The notes under the pieces are model-generated. The model did not search any database. It was not told where the DNA came from and worked only from the letters and a program-made list of their open reading frames with translations. Of a stretch of DNA of 64,000 nt, positions 1 through 7,573 are shown piece by piece; positions within the stretch are counted from its first letter, which is position 1; each line of letters starts with the position of its first letter. This stretch comes from Bacteroidota bacterium (lineage in GTDB: Bacteria > Bacteroidota > Ignavibacteria > UBA10030 > UBA8401): positions 1-64,000 of the forward strand of contig DATJPT010000008.1 of assembly GCA_035506275.1 (NCBI GenBank), read 5' to 3'. The position numbers were made by a program, and so were the translations under genes.

Positions 1-517
1 GCGCACAGACCGTACGATGAGTCTCGAACCCTGCAAACTGCGTTTTGCAGAAAAAACCATTGGAACCGAAGATTCCAGCGGATCCTTTGACGGTATAGTA
101 GTTGGCCAGTTCGATGGTCTTAAGGTCGAAACTGAATTCCAGCGTTTCACAGCGGGGATGGATATTGAGGCAGATTCCTTTTCGGGTGGTATCTATGAAG
201 AAGGTTGGATTCCTCCCTTTTCGCATCGAGCGGCGGACTTCACCGGTGTACTTCGTGTCAAAGAGGCGAAAATATCCGTTGCAGTCTCTTGATACCATCT
301 CGGGGAAAAATTCAATACCGTCTTTTTGCATGTCCTCCCGTTTCGGAATATACCCGTAACCGTATCCCCATGACGGATGGAACCTCCCTTTCAGTTTTTC
401 GTCGACGAGCCAGTGTTCCCATGATCGCTGCTCTGCGAAATATTTGAGCGTATCGATGAGATTATCGACTGCTTCCAAGCTTTTTGCTTTGCCACTGTAA
501 TGAATAGTGATGCCCAT
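1..517 (-). CDS. Hypothetical protein, C-terminus beyond left edge
   Basis: An open frame runs from ATG at 517 leftwards off the window (172 codons seen, no stop). An AGGAGG ribosome site at 526-531 lies 8 bases before the start, so the start is well supported. The protein begins MGITIHYSGKAKSLEA and is rich in aromatic residues (WGYGYGYIPKRE near residue 50). No signal peptide or membrane segment is visible. It resembles a family of uncharacterised soluble proteins with an MGITIHYSG-type start, but I cannot assign a function. It is transcribed in the same direction as the radical SAM operon, separated from it by about 310 bases. Its base composition is closer to the integrase and core genes than to the AT-rich operon. 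Confidence 0.75.
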   Translation of the reverse strand, partial: MGITIHYSGKAKSLEAVDNLIDTLKYFAEQRSWEHWLVDEKLKGRFHPSWGYGYGYIPKREDMQKDGIEFFPEMVSRDCNGYFRLFDTKYTGEVRRSMRKGRNPTFFIDTTRKGICLNIHPRCETLEFSFDLKTIELANYYTVKGSAGIFGSNGFFCKTQFAGFETHRTVCA

Positions 518-827
518 AGAAAATTCCTCCTATATGAATGATGAAATAATCTGATTTCATCATCATACGGTTTGAAATTTTCCCTAAGTAGGGTCTTTAT
601 GCCGAAAGGGGAAATTACGAGCTGGGCTTCACCACTTCCGTAAGGATTTTGCCATCAAGTGGCAACTCGTCGAGGCGGGCAGGACTCTCATTCTTCTGCA
701 ACATGATCATATCATTGTTCCAAAGAATAAGTGTACAAATCCTGGTAACCTAATTTCCTGGAAAGGCTATAGCTGCTGCCCTATAGTGGCTTTAGTTGAG
801 GAACCTAAAGCAGGTGGAGGTTAATGG
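518..827. other. Intergenic stretch, no convincing gene
   Basis: These 310 bases separate the left-edge hypothetical gene from the end of the exonuclease-like gene. The part next to 517 holds the ribosome site of the left gene. A short plus-strand frame (about 592-825) is open but has no credible start. It contains a stretch (LHHFRKDFA, then LVEAG) faintly like the HxxR region of tyrosine recombinases, which is too weak to call. I see no terminator or clear repeat. Confidence 0.5.
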
Positions 828-1577
828 CTAAAGCAATTCTTTGAATTCATCGCCCTTTACATAACTGAAGAGGCAAGATACATTGTTGAAAATTATCTTA
901 TTAACATTTATGGAGTTTTGAAGATTATGACCCTTTGAAAAAAGAAGATATAACAGGATCGAAGACAGACTATGTCTCAAATTTAATACCGTTAATTTCT
1001 CCTTTATCAATTCGGACCTGCTGGTATAAAAGTCGTTTTGCATTCTAGTCATAGATCCTTTCAGTTCAGGCTGAGTCACATTAAGTCGCCATTCCTGACA
1101 CACATCGACTAAGCGATGGCTTTTGCCTCTTATAGGTAGATCATACCTTGTATCAAATACCTCAATTTCTCCTTCTCTCCTCTTCCAATCTTCATGTCTA
1201 GATCTCCACTTAGAGCGAATTGATGCTAAGTGAGTGAGTTTCAAATTCTTGCGGTATGATAATAACACAGCCAAGTCGCTCGAAAATTGATGCCCGACGA
1301 AAATGTTATTCGGTGAAGTCAAAAAAATCTGCGCACATTTATTGGCTGCTTTGCACAAGAATTCAGCTTCACTTACCTTGTCTATGTAATACGAAAAAAA
1401 ACCGAAATCTAATTTAGTATCTGGGAAACTTAGATCCTCTCTATCGTCGACATATACAAAGGAGAAACAGAACGGCTTGTTGCCATGTTTCGCATGATAG
1501 TTTTTCGTCCACTCAACATCAAAACCAACGATGTATCTTTTTGCAGAGACGTTAATTTCCTTTTTGTAAATTTTCAT
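828..1577 (-). CDS. DEDD/DnaQ-like 3'-5' exonuclease-fold protein
   Basis: 249 residues, probably an RNase H-fold exonuclease. Visible motifs: ExoI-type GFDVEW (D20, E22); an ExoII-type stretch GHQFSSDL (D101); then DTRYDL (D142, D146) followed by SHRLVDVCQEW (D158), the usual layout before a family's third motif. A clear YxxxD or HxxxD ExoIII motif is not seen; the matching helix reads LNLRHSLSS (about 198-206), so activity is uncertain. It is the last gene of a three-gene operon, 13 bases after the radical SAM gene, and is AT-rich like its neighbours. No signal peptide or membrane segment. Members of this fold trim DNA or RNA 3' ends. A role in acting on invading nucleic acid is inference from the mobile context only. 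Confidence 0.7.
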   Translation of the reverse strand: MKIYKKEINVSAKRYIVGFDVEWTKNYHAKHGNKPFCFSFVYVDDREDLSFPDTKLDFGFFSYYIDKVSEAEFLCKAANKCAQIFLTSPNNIFVGHQFSSDLAVLLSYRKNLKLTHLASIRSKWRSRHEDWKRREGEIEVFDTRYDLPIRGKSHRLVDVCQEWRLNVTQPELKGSMTRMQNDFYTSRSELIKEKLTVLNLRHSLSSILLYLLFSKGHNLQNSINVNKIIFNNVSCLFSYVKGDEFKELL

Positions 1578-1590
1578 ACCAATGGATAAG

Positions 1591-2559
1591 TTATTGGACA
1601 GATCTTATGCTCTTACCAAGATATTTTGTCAAATGGTTTTTCTTAAATCTATATTTCTTCCAGATTTCTTGGATCGTCATAAACTTGATATTTCCAATAT
1701 GCTCCACTTTGTCTTCCGCGTCGTAAACTGGCCATGCAAACGTTTCTCCGTTTGGATAGATCAATATGGAATAACCCTCATTCTCGCGCGTCCATGTTGT
1801 CATTCTAAGTGAAGGGCGCCATTCAAAAGTTTTTCGGAGGTTTAGCAAATCGCTGAATAGGTTTCCTGCCTCTTCTTCGGATATAAACTCATTCTCAGGC
1901 AATAATTTCCCGTTCCCCTTGCGTATTGGCAATATGAGCTTCAGCTTCCCAGCTTGCAAAATATCCGCAATTTGAAATGTAAATGGAAGAGCCTGCATAA
2001 TACTGCGCATCACCACAGCCGTAAATGAAATCGGGATTCCGACATCTTTAAATTTATATACCCCCCTAAGAATGTTGTCAAAATCGCCTCTAACTCGATT
2101 AGTCGTAGCTCTAGGTCCTTCCAGTCCAATGTTGACAAACGATATCTTGCCCATAAGCTCATGAGCAATTTTTGAAGCCGGGGTAGAGTTGGTAGGCAAT
2201 CCAACTATATGGTCTTTAGAGAACATCCCAGCAATATCCACAAAGTCTTTTCTCAGTAATGGCTCCCCTCCAGACAGAAAGACGCGCTGGACTCCCTGAA
2301 GGTTTCCACAGATTACGTCTAACTCAAGCAATGTCGGATCATCAATTTGAACTGTTTCGCTACAGAATGAGCAATTAAAATTACACTTGCGAGTGATTTG
2401 TAGAATCACTGACAACGGCGCATTTATCTCATTTACCGCTTTTTCTAAATCGAAATCATCTAGCAACTCGAAATGGTGATGTTTGTCGTCATAAATAATA
2501 GGCATTGAGTTCGACGCCACGCAAACATTTTTCCGGTCCGCTTTTCCCTCTTGCATCAT
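1591..2559 (-). CDS. Radical SAM enzyme with cysteine-free SPASM-like tail
   Basis: 322 residues. The radical SAM cluster motif CNFNCSFC (C59, C63, C66; CxxxCxxC) should bind the [4Fe-4S] cluster, and SGGEPLL (96-102) is the SAM-binding GGE motif. About 46 residues precede the barrel. The C-terminus reads like the end of a SPASM or twitch region (YPNGETFAWPVYD, then HIGNIKFMTIQEIWKKYR) but has no auxiliary-cluster cysteines. It resembles MoaA/PqqE-type enzymes more than viperin, whose NxHxT..CNYxCxFC signature is not matched. It lies 18 bases after the kinase gene and 13 bases before the exonuclease-like gene, so the three are almost surely co-transcribed. The substrate is unknown. The neighbouring kinase makes a nucleoside or nucleotide substrate an attractive inference. 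Confidence 0.85.
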   Translation of the reverse strand: MMQEGKADRKNVCVASNSMPIIYDDKHHHFELLDDFDLEKAVNEINAPLSVILQITRKCNFNCSFCSETVQIDDPTLLELDVICGNLQGVQRVFLSGGEPLLRKDFVDIAGMFSKDHIVGLPTNSTPASKIAHELMGKISFVNIGLEGPRATTNRVRGDFDNILRGVYKFKDVGIPISFTAVVMRSIMQALPFTFQIADILQAGKLKLILPIRKGNGKLLPENEFISEEEAGNLFSDLLNLRKTFEWRPSLRMTTWTRENEGYSILIYPNGETFAWPVYDAEDKVEHIGNIKFMTIQEIWKKYRFKKNHLTKYLGKSIRSVQ

Positions 2560-2577
2560 TTTGCCATCCCCTTCAGT

Positions 2578-3219
2578 TCATCGCGAATCTATTAGATTTT
2601 CCAATAGAACGCCAAGCTTGAAAGTGGATCTATCTATTGAGCCATATTCATTTTCAAAGACGATCAATTGTGTGCTTCCTTTTTTGCATTCAACTTCAGC
2701 TGCTTTTAGCAAAACGTTTTGGAATAAAAAAGCATCGGGAAATACTCTTTCGAGATCTAATTGACGTTTTCTTGACATAATCAGTTTTTTCCAAGATATG
2801 AATGTTGCTTCAAAGAAAACCATGATATCTGCGGTCGGCAGATTGATATTGTCAGCCAACGCCATTTGATTTGTCAACTGAAAATATGGATCGTTCGGGT
2901 GCATCAGCCATTCCATGTTTGGTTCTTTGATATAATGAGTCATCAATTTGTCATAATAAGAATCTACCAAGACAATTTGTCCTTGCTGACGTAAAGAATC
3001 AGCAATAAAAAGATTTGGCACCCGCATTGCACGAAACCAAGTCAATGCCGTAAACGCGCCGGACGCCTCCTGCATCTTAACGGCCAAAGGCCAATCTGAT
3101 TCCTCTGGCTCACATAGATGTTTCCAATTTTTCTGATTACCTAATGCCTTAAAAATTGTGGATTTTCCTACCCCCGGCAGACCAACTCCGGCCACCATCA
3201 GACCTCGCTTAATCGACAT
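2578..3219 (-). CDS. P-loop kinase resembling deoxynucleoside kinases
   Basis: 213 residues. The Walker A motif GLPGVGKST (13-21) lies at the very N-terminus, as in dNK/thymidylate-kinase-like enzymes. VDSYYDKLM fits the position of the dNK DRS/DRY motif. A basic SRKRQLDLE segment in the C-terminal half fits the arginine-rich lid (RxRxxE). It differs strongly from the housekeeping dNK at 55712-56371. It is first in the operon with the radical SAM and exonuclease-like genes and divergent from the integrase. The proposed role is phosphorylation of a nucleoside or of a radical-SAM product. Nucleotide-binding P-loop kinases of other specificity cannot be excluded. No strong ribosome site precedes the ATG at 3219. 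Confidence 0.7.
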   Translation of the reverse strand: MSIKRGLMVAGVGLPGVGKSTIFKALGNQKNWKHLCEPEESDWPLAVKMQEASGAFTALTWFRAMRVPNLFIADSLRQQGQIVLVDSYYDKLMTHYIKEPNMEWLMHPNDPYFQLTNQMALADNINLPTADIMVFFEATFISWKKLIMSRKRQLDLERVFPDAFLFQNVLLKAAEVECKKGSTQLIVFENEYGSIDRSTFKLGVLLENLIDSR

Positions 3220-3365
3220 TGAGTTACTCGAATCTGATGTTCATGAGGACAGCTATTATCGACGCTTATGAATTTATCTGCATGGGTCTTTACTTTTTCT
3301 ATCTGTATTTATAGATTCCTCTACCTGTATAGATACTTTTTATTCGTTATTTTGGAGAATTTATT
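3220..3365. promoter_or_regulatory. Divergent promoter region between operon and integrase
   Basis: This 146-base AT-rich gap must carry promoters for both the minus-strand kinase operon and the plus-strand integrase. Two related motifs lie in tandem about 20 bases apart (CTATCTGTATTTATAG and CTACCTGTATAGATAC, about 3298-3332), each partly palindromic, as expected of an operator. A GGAG element at 3353-3356 is the likely ribosome site for the integrase GTG at 3366. No confident -35/-10 pair is assigned. Confidence 0.45.
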
Positions 3366-4865
3366 GTGGAAAAAAACAAATTAATAGGCATATGGATCCG
3401 CGTTTCTACGGAAGACCAGGCGAGAGGGGAAAGTCCGGAACATCACGAAAAGCGGGCGCGATATTACGCCGAATCCAAGGGATGGACCGTCAAAGAGGTT
3501 TACCACCTCGAAGCGGTGAGCGGAAAATCGGTGATGGATCATCCCGAAACGAAGCGGATGCTCGCGGATATCCACAAAGGGCATATCACCGGCATCATTT
3601 TCTCGAAACTCGCACGCCTCGCAAGAAACACGAAAGAGCTGCTGGAGTTCGCGGATATCTTCCGTTCCGACAATGCCGACCTTATATCGCTCCAGGAAGC
3701 GATTGACACCTCTAGCCCGGCCGGCCGCCTCTTCTACACTATGATCGCCGCCATGGCCCAATGGGAGCGGGAAGAGATTGCCGACCGCGTGGCCGCCTCC
3801 GTTCCGGTCCGGGCAAAACTGGGAAAATCTCTCGGAGGGGCGGCACCTTTTGGTTACCAATGGATTGACAAGAAACTTGTTCCCGACGTTAAGGAAGCAC
3901 CAGTCCGGAAGCTCATCTACGATCTTTTCCTCGAACACAAGCGAAAGAAAGCCGTCGCCCGCATTCTCAATACGTCCGGCTACCGTACCCGGAATGGATC
4001 GAAATTCAGCGATACCACGATCACGAGGCTTCTCCAGGACCCGAGCGCCAAGGGGCTCCGGCGAGCAAACTACACCAAAAGCCTGGGAGACAAAAAGCAC
4101 TGGGAGCTGAAACCATCCACCGACTGGGTATTCACCGAGATTGAACCGATTGTTTCGGAAGAGACATGGAATCATTGCAACAAGATTCTCGATGAACAGC
4201 ACAAGAACCACAAAGTGCCAGCCCGTCCCGTCGTCAATCTCTTTTCGGGAGTCGTCGTCTGCAATTGTGGAAGCAAGATGTACGTCCCCTCGAATTCTCC
4301 AAAATACACCTGCCCCAAATGTCGGAACAAGATAGGAGTCGAGGATCTTGAATCGATTTTCCACGAACAGCTCAAGAACTTCCTGTTCTCTCCCACGGAG
4401 ATTGAGAATTACCTCAAGGGAGCCGACCGGACAATCCATGAAAAGGAAGAGCTTGTTGAGGGACTCTATCAGCAGCAGAAAGACATCAAACAGGAGATGG
4501 ATAAGATGATGAGGCTCTATCTTGACGGGGAGATGCCCAAAGAAGGCTTTGGAAGGCACTACAAGCCCCTAGAAGACCGGCTAAAGCAGGTCGAGGCTCA
4601 GATACCCGAAGCCCAGGGAGAGATCGATTTCCTGAAGATTCAGCTCATGTCCGGCGACCAGATCATCAGCGAAGCCCGAGACCTGCACAGCCGTTGGACA
4701 ACCCTCGCCGCGGACGAAAAGCGCCGGATCGCCGAGACCATAACGGAACAGATCATCATTGGTCATGACGACGTTTCCATCAATCTTTGCTATCTCCCCT
4801 CATCCCCTGAAATGGCGGCAACTGGGCAACGCAACCCCAGGGATTCATCGCACACACAAGCATAA
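3366..4865 (+). CDS. Large serine recombinase (integrase)
   Basis: 499 residues with the full large-serine-integrase layout. The resolvase catalytic domain (about 5-145) has the nucleophile in RVSTEDQ (S14) and the helix [14 protein letters not shown] recombinase domain (about 155-260) follows, then a zinc ribbon with C299, C301, C316 and C319, then a charged coiled coil (about 350-430). It starts with GTG, with GGAG 10 bases upstream. Such enzymes integrate and excise elements at short att sites. Here the 3' end runs straight into the disrupted comM gene, so this is very likely the enzyme that inserted the element there. The last eight or so codons and the stop lie in comM-derived sequence, so the C-terminus would differ in the excised form. 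Confidence 0.95.
   Translation: MEKNKLIGIWIRVSTEDQARGESPEHHEKRARYYAESKGWTVKEVYHLEAVSGKSVMDHPETKRMLADIHKGHITGIIFSKLARLARNTKELLEFADIFRSDNADLISLQEAIDTSSPAGRLFYTMIAAMAQWEREEIADRVAASVPVRAKLGKSLGGAAPFGYQWIDKKLVPDVKEAPVRKLIYDLFLEHKRKKAVARILNTSGYRTRNGSKFSDTTITRLLQDPSAKGLRRANYTKSLGDKKHWELKPSTDWVFTEIEPIVSEETWNHCNKILDEQHKNHKVPARPVVNLFSGVVVCNCGSKMYVPSNSPKYTCPKCRNKIGVEDLESIFHEQLKNFLFSPTEIENYLKGADRTIHEKEELVEGLYQQQKDIKQEMDKMMRLYLDGEMPKEGFGRHYKPLEDRLKQVEAQIPEAQGEIDFLKIQLMSGDQIISEARDLHSRWTTLAADEKRRIAETITEQIIIGHDDVSINLCYLPSSPEMAATGQRNPRDSSHTQA
4836..4850. other. Attachment-site junction inside comM
   Basis: Read on the minus strand, the ComM sequence is conserved up to [10 protein letters not shown]. After that the family expects CPCG, but the frame reads WGCVAQLPP and soon stops. 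The switch lies at about 4838-4842, next to the 3' end of the serine integrase. This is where an attL/attR-type core of a serine-integrase element is expected. The shared core probably includes AATCCCTG (minus strand). The partner junction lies outside the window to the left, so the exact crossover dinucleotide cannot be read. Confidence 0.75.
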
Positions 4866-5892
4866 AATTCGCGGGAAAATCGAGCGACATCTTCGACCGG
4901 CTAATCGTCACTCTCCCATCCTCGAGCGGCTGGCGCATCACTTCAAGAACATTCCTTGCGAATTCCGGAAGTTCGTCCAGGAAAAGAACGCCGTGATGTG
5001 AAAGCGATATTTCGCCCGGGCGGGGAATCGTACCTCCCCCGACAAGTGCGCTGTCGGAGATCGTGTGATGAGGGGATCGGAACGGCCGTGTTGCCACCAA
5101 CGCAGAATTGGGGGGGAGCAATCCGGCGACAGAATGGATCTTGGTCGTCTCAATACTTTCGTCGAACGTCAGCGGCGGAAGAATGCTTGGCAGCCGCCGG
5201 GCGAGCATGGTCTTCCCCGAGCCGGGGGGACCGATCATAATGATATTGTGTCCGCCGGCCGCGGCGACTTCCAAGGCGCGCTTCACATTTTCCTGCCCTT
5301 TCACGTCAGCAAAATCGAGCGGATATTTTTGCGAGACGGCGAAGACTTCGTCGACATTGATTTTGAGCGGCTGGATCGCCAGCTCGTCGTTTAGAAGTGA
5401 AACGGTCTCGGAAAGATTCTCAACGCCGAAGACGTCGAGCCCTTCAACCATTGCCGCTTCTCGGGCGTTCTCCTTAGGAAGGATGATCCCGCAAAATCCT
5501 TTCTTCTTGATTTCCACCGAGATCGGAAGAATCCCATGAACCGGACGAAGGCTCCCATCAAGCGCAAGTTCGCCGAGAATGACATATTTTTTCAACAGAT
5601 CCTCACGCGCTTGACCGCTCGAAGCAAGCATCCCCACCGCGATAGGCAGGTCGTAGGATGAACCTTCTTTCTTCACATCCGCCGGCGCTAAATTGATCGT
5701 AATACGTTTGTTCGGGTATTCGAGCCCCGAATTTTTTATTGCCGTGGCGACACGCTCCCGGCTTTCTTTGACGGCGTTGTCCGGCAACCCGACCATGAAG
5801 AAGTTCGGGATGGTATTCTCGATGTTGGTCTCTATTTCAATGAGGTAGGCGTTGATACCGTAGGTTGCACTGCTGAGAACGACTGATAACAT
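4840..5892 (-). pseudogene. comM: comM/YifB-like AAA+ ATPase, 3' part lost by insertion
   Basis: The N-terminal Lon-protease-like domain (about 20-125, [19 protein letters not shown]) and the Mg-chelatase-type AAA+ core with Walker [10 protein letters not shown] (221-229) and Walker B-like [11 protein letters not shown] (301-311) are intact. Homology ends at residue 351 (AMNP). The family is about 500 residues long, so roughly 150 residues are missing. The reading frame continues 19 codons into the element and stops at 4780. ComM is a helicase that aids branch migration of incoming DNA in natural transformation and is a known insertion target for genomic islands. The remainder of the gene should be found at the other end of the element. 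Confidence 0.93.
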
Positions 5893-6006
5893 GAAGGCCC
5901 CCCTTCGGAAAGGAAATTAAAAATGAAAAATAAAAGATTAAAAATCAGGAATTAAACATTGAGCGGATCCCCCTTAGTGCAGTAACGAAACAATGATGAA
6001 TCAACT

Positions 6007-6504
6007 TCAACGATGAGCGCGGAGAAAGTCGAGACGATCCTGAACTTTTTCGATCGGCGTCAGCAGCCGGTCCTTCCCGAACAAGGCATCTTTCTGATTT
6101 GAGAAGGCAAGCTCGTATTCCTTGCTCATGATGATCGCCTCCTCGGGACACACCTCCTCGCAGAATCCACAGAAGATACAGCGGAGCATATTGATCTCGA
6201 ATTTTTCCGGGTACCGTTCCTTTTCGTCCTTCGTTTCAGCCGCCTGCACCTCAATAGCCAGCGACGGGCACACTCTGCTGCACAAACCGCAGGCCACGCA
6301 ACGCTCGGTGCCGTTCTCTTCCACAAGGATCGGCCGCCCACGGAACGATGCAGAGGGAGCAAATTTCTTTTCGGGGTACTGAACAGTGAACTTTGGCCTG
6401 AACATTTGGGCAACGGTCAGCCTCAGCCCCTTCACAATTTCCGGGATATACATCTTCTCCAGAACCGTTAGATCCTTTTTCCGAACAACCTTGCTGTGTT
6501 CCAT
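6007..6504 (-). CDS. nuoI: NADH-quinone oxidoreductase subunit I
   Basis: 165 residues with two classical 4Fe-4S motifs: CVACGLCSRVCP (C69, C72, C75, C79) and CIFCGFCEEVCP (C109, C112, C115, C119). These carry clusters N6a and N6b, which pass electrons from the peripheral arm towards quinone in complex I. The length is normal for the family. It follows nuoH by 26 bases in the order nuoG-nuoH-nuoI on the minus strand. The other nuo genes are not in this window on this side: the next gene downstream is the comM remnant. Confidence 0.95.
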   Translation of the reverse strand: MEHSKVVRKKDLTVLEKMYIPEIVKGLRLTVAQMFRPKFTVQYPEKKFAPSASFRGRPILVEENGTERCVACGLCSRVCPSLAIEVQAAETKDEKERYPEKFEINMLRCIFCGFCEEVCPEEAIIMSKEYELAFSNQKDALFGKDRLLTPIEKVQDRLDFLRAHR

Positions 6505-6530
6505 CTCGCCATTATCCTTTGATTTTCATT

Positions 6531-7544
6531 TCATCGTAGCACAAAATACAGACCCGTCACCAGGATGTTTGCGAGCGAAAGCGGAAGCATGACCTTCCAT
6601 CCTATATTCATCAGCTGGTCATAACGGAATCGAGGAATCGTCCAGCGGACAAGAATAAAGAAGAGGAGGACAAGCCCAACCTTCACCGCGAAGGAGGCAA
6701 CCTGAAGCAGGCTTACCGCGAGGTCCGAAAATCCCAGGTGCCCGACAAACGGCAGCTGCCATCCGCCCAGATATAATGTTGTGATAACGGCTGAGGCTGT
6801 TATCATGTTCGCGTACTCTGCCAGGAAGAACAGGCCGAATTTCATTCCCGAGTATTCGGTGTGGTAACCGCCGACCAGTTCCGGCTCAGCCTCGGGCAGG
6901 TCGAAGGGAAGGCGGTTCGTTTCCGCGAACGATGCGACAACGAACGTGATGAAGCTGACGGGCGTTCTCCAGAAGAACCACATCCCGTGCGCCTGGGCTT
7001 CGACGATCTTGTTCAACTGCAGCGTCCCCGCTATCATCAGCACACCGATGATGGAGAGGCCCATTGAAAGTTCGTAACTGATCATCTGCGCCGATGAACG
7101 AAGTCCGCCGAGGAGCGAATACTTATTGTTGGACGACCATCCACTGAGGGTGATGCCATAGACTCCGAGCGATGAAAGCGCCAGAAGATACAGTATCCCG
7201 ACATTCACGTCCGCGATCATCAACTTGAAATCGCGGCCGAACAGGTGGATCGAATTGCCGAACGGAATGACGGCGAATGTCGTCATCGCGACAACGAGCG
7301 AAATGATCGGGGCGAGGCTGTGGACGAATTTGTTTGCCGCTTTCGGAACGATATCCTCTTTCAAAAACAACTTTATGATATCGGCAACAGGCTGAAACAT
7401 TCCGGCCGGACCGACCCGGTTGGGACCGATGCGGTTTTGAATGAAGGCGCTCACTCTCCGTTCAACCAGCACGAGATACGCGACAACTGTCAGGTTGACC
7501 AGGAAGACGAAAACGATTTTTACTAACGGTTCAATGATGTTCAT
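6531..7544 (-). CDS. nuoH: NADH-quinone oxidoreductase subunit H
   Basis: 337 residues, about eight membrane helices. It shows the conserved NuoH/ND1 features: ERRVSAFIQNRIGPNRVGP near residue 28, FRYDQLMNIGWK close to the C-terminus, and ETNRLPFDLPEAEPELVGG in the quinone-site loop. It forms part of the quinone chamber of complex I. It lies between nuoG (29 bases upstream) and nuoI. Confidence 0.96.
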   Translation of the reverse strand: MNIIEPLVKIVFVFLVNLTVVAYLVLVERRVSAFIQNRIGPNRVGPAGMFQPVADIIKLFLKEDIVPKAANKFVHSLAPIISLVVAMTTFAVIPFGNSIHLFGRDFKLMIADVNVGILYLLALSSLGVYGITLSGWSSNNKYSLLGGLRSSAQMISYELSMGLSIIGVLMIAGTLQLNKIVEAQAHGMWFFWRTPVSFITFVVASFAETNRLPFDLPEAEPELVGGYHTEYSGMKFGLFFLAEYANMITASAVITTLYLGGWQLPFVGHLGFSDLAVSLLQVASFAVKVGLVLLFFILVRWTIPRFRYDQLMNIGWKVMLPLSLANILVTGLYFVLR

Positions 7545-7573
7545 ATAGTATATTTCTGGTCGAATGATAATAC

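Noticed and set aside
592-825. Plus-strand open frame with a faint tyrosine-recombinase HxxR-like stretch (LHHFRKDFA..LVEAG)
   Set aside because: No start codon or ribosome site, no catalytic tyrosine or other box, and similarity too short to separate from chance.
2010-2204. 64-codon frame within the radical SAM gene
   Set aside because: Same-strand shadow in another frame with no ribosome site.
3381-4559. 392-codon minus-strand frame opposite the integrase
   Set aside because: Mirror frame of a clearly real gene; composition is that of an antisense shadow and it has no motifs.
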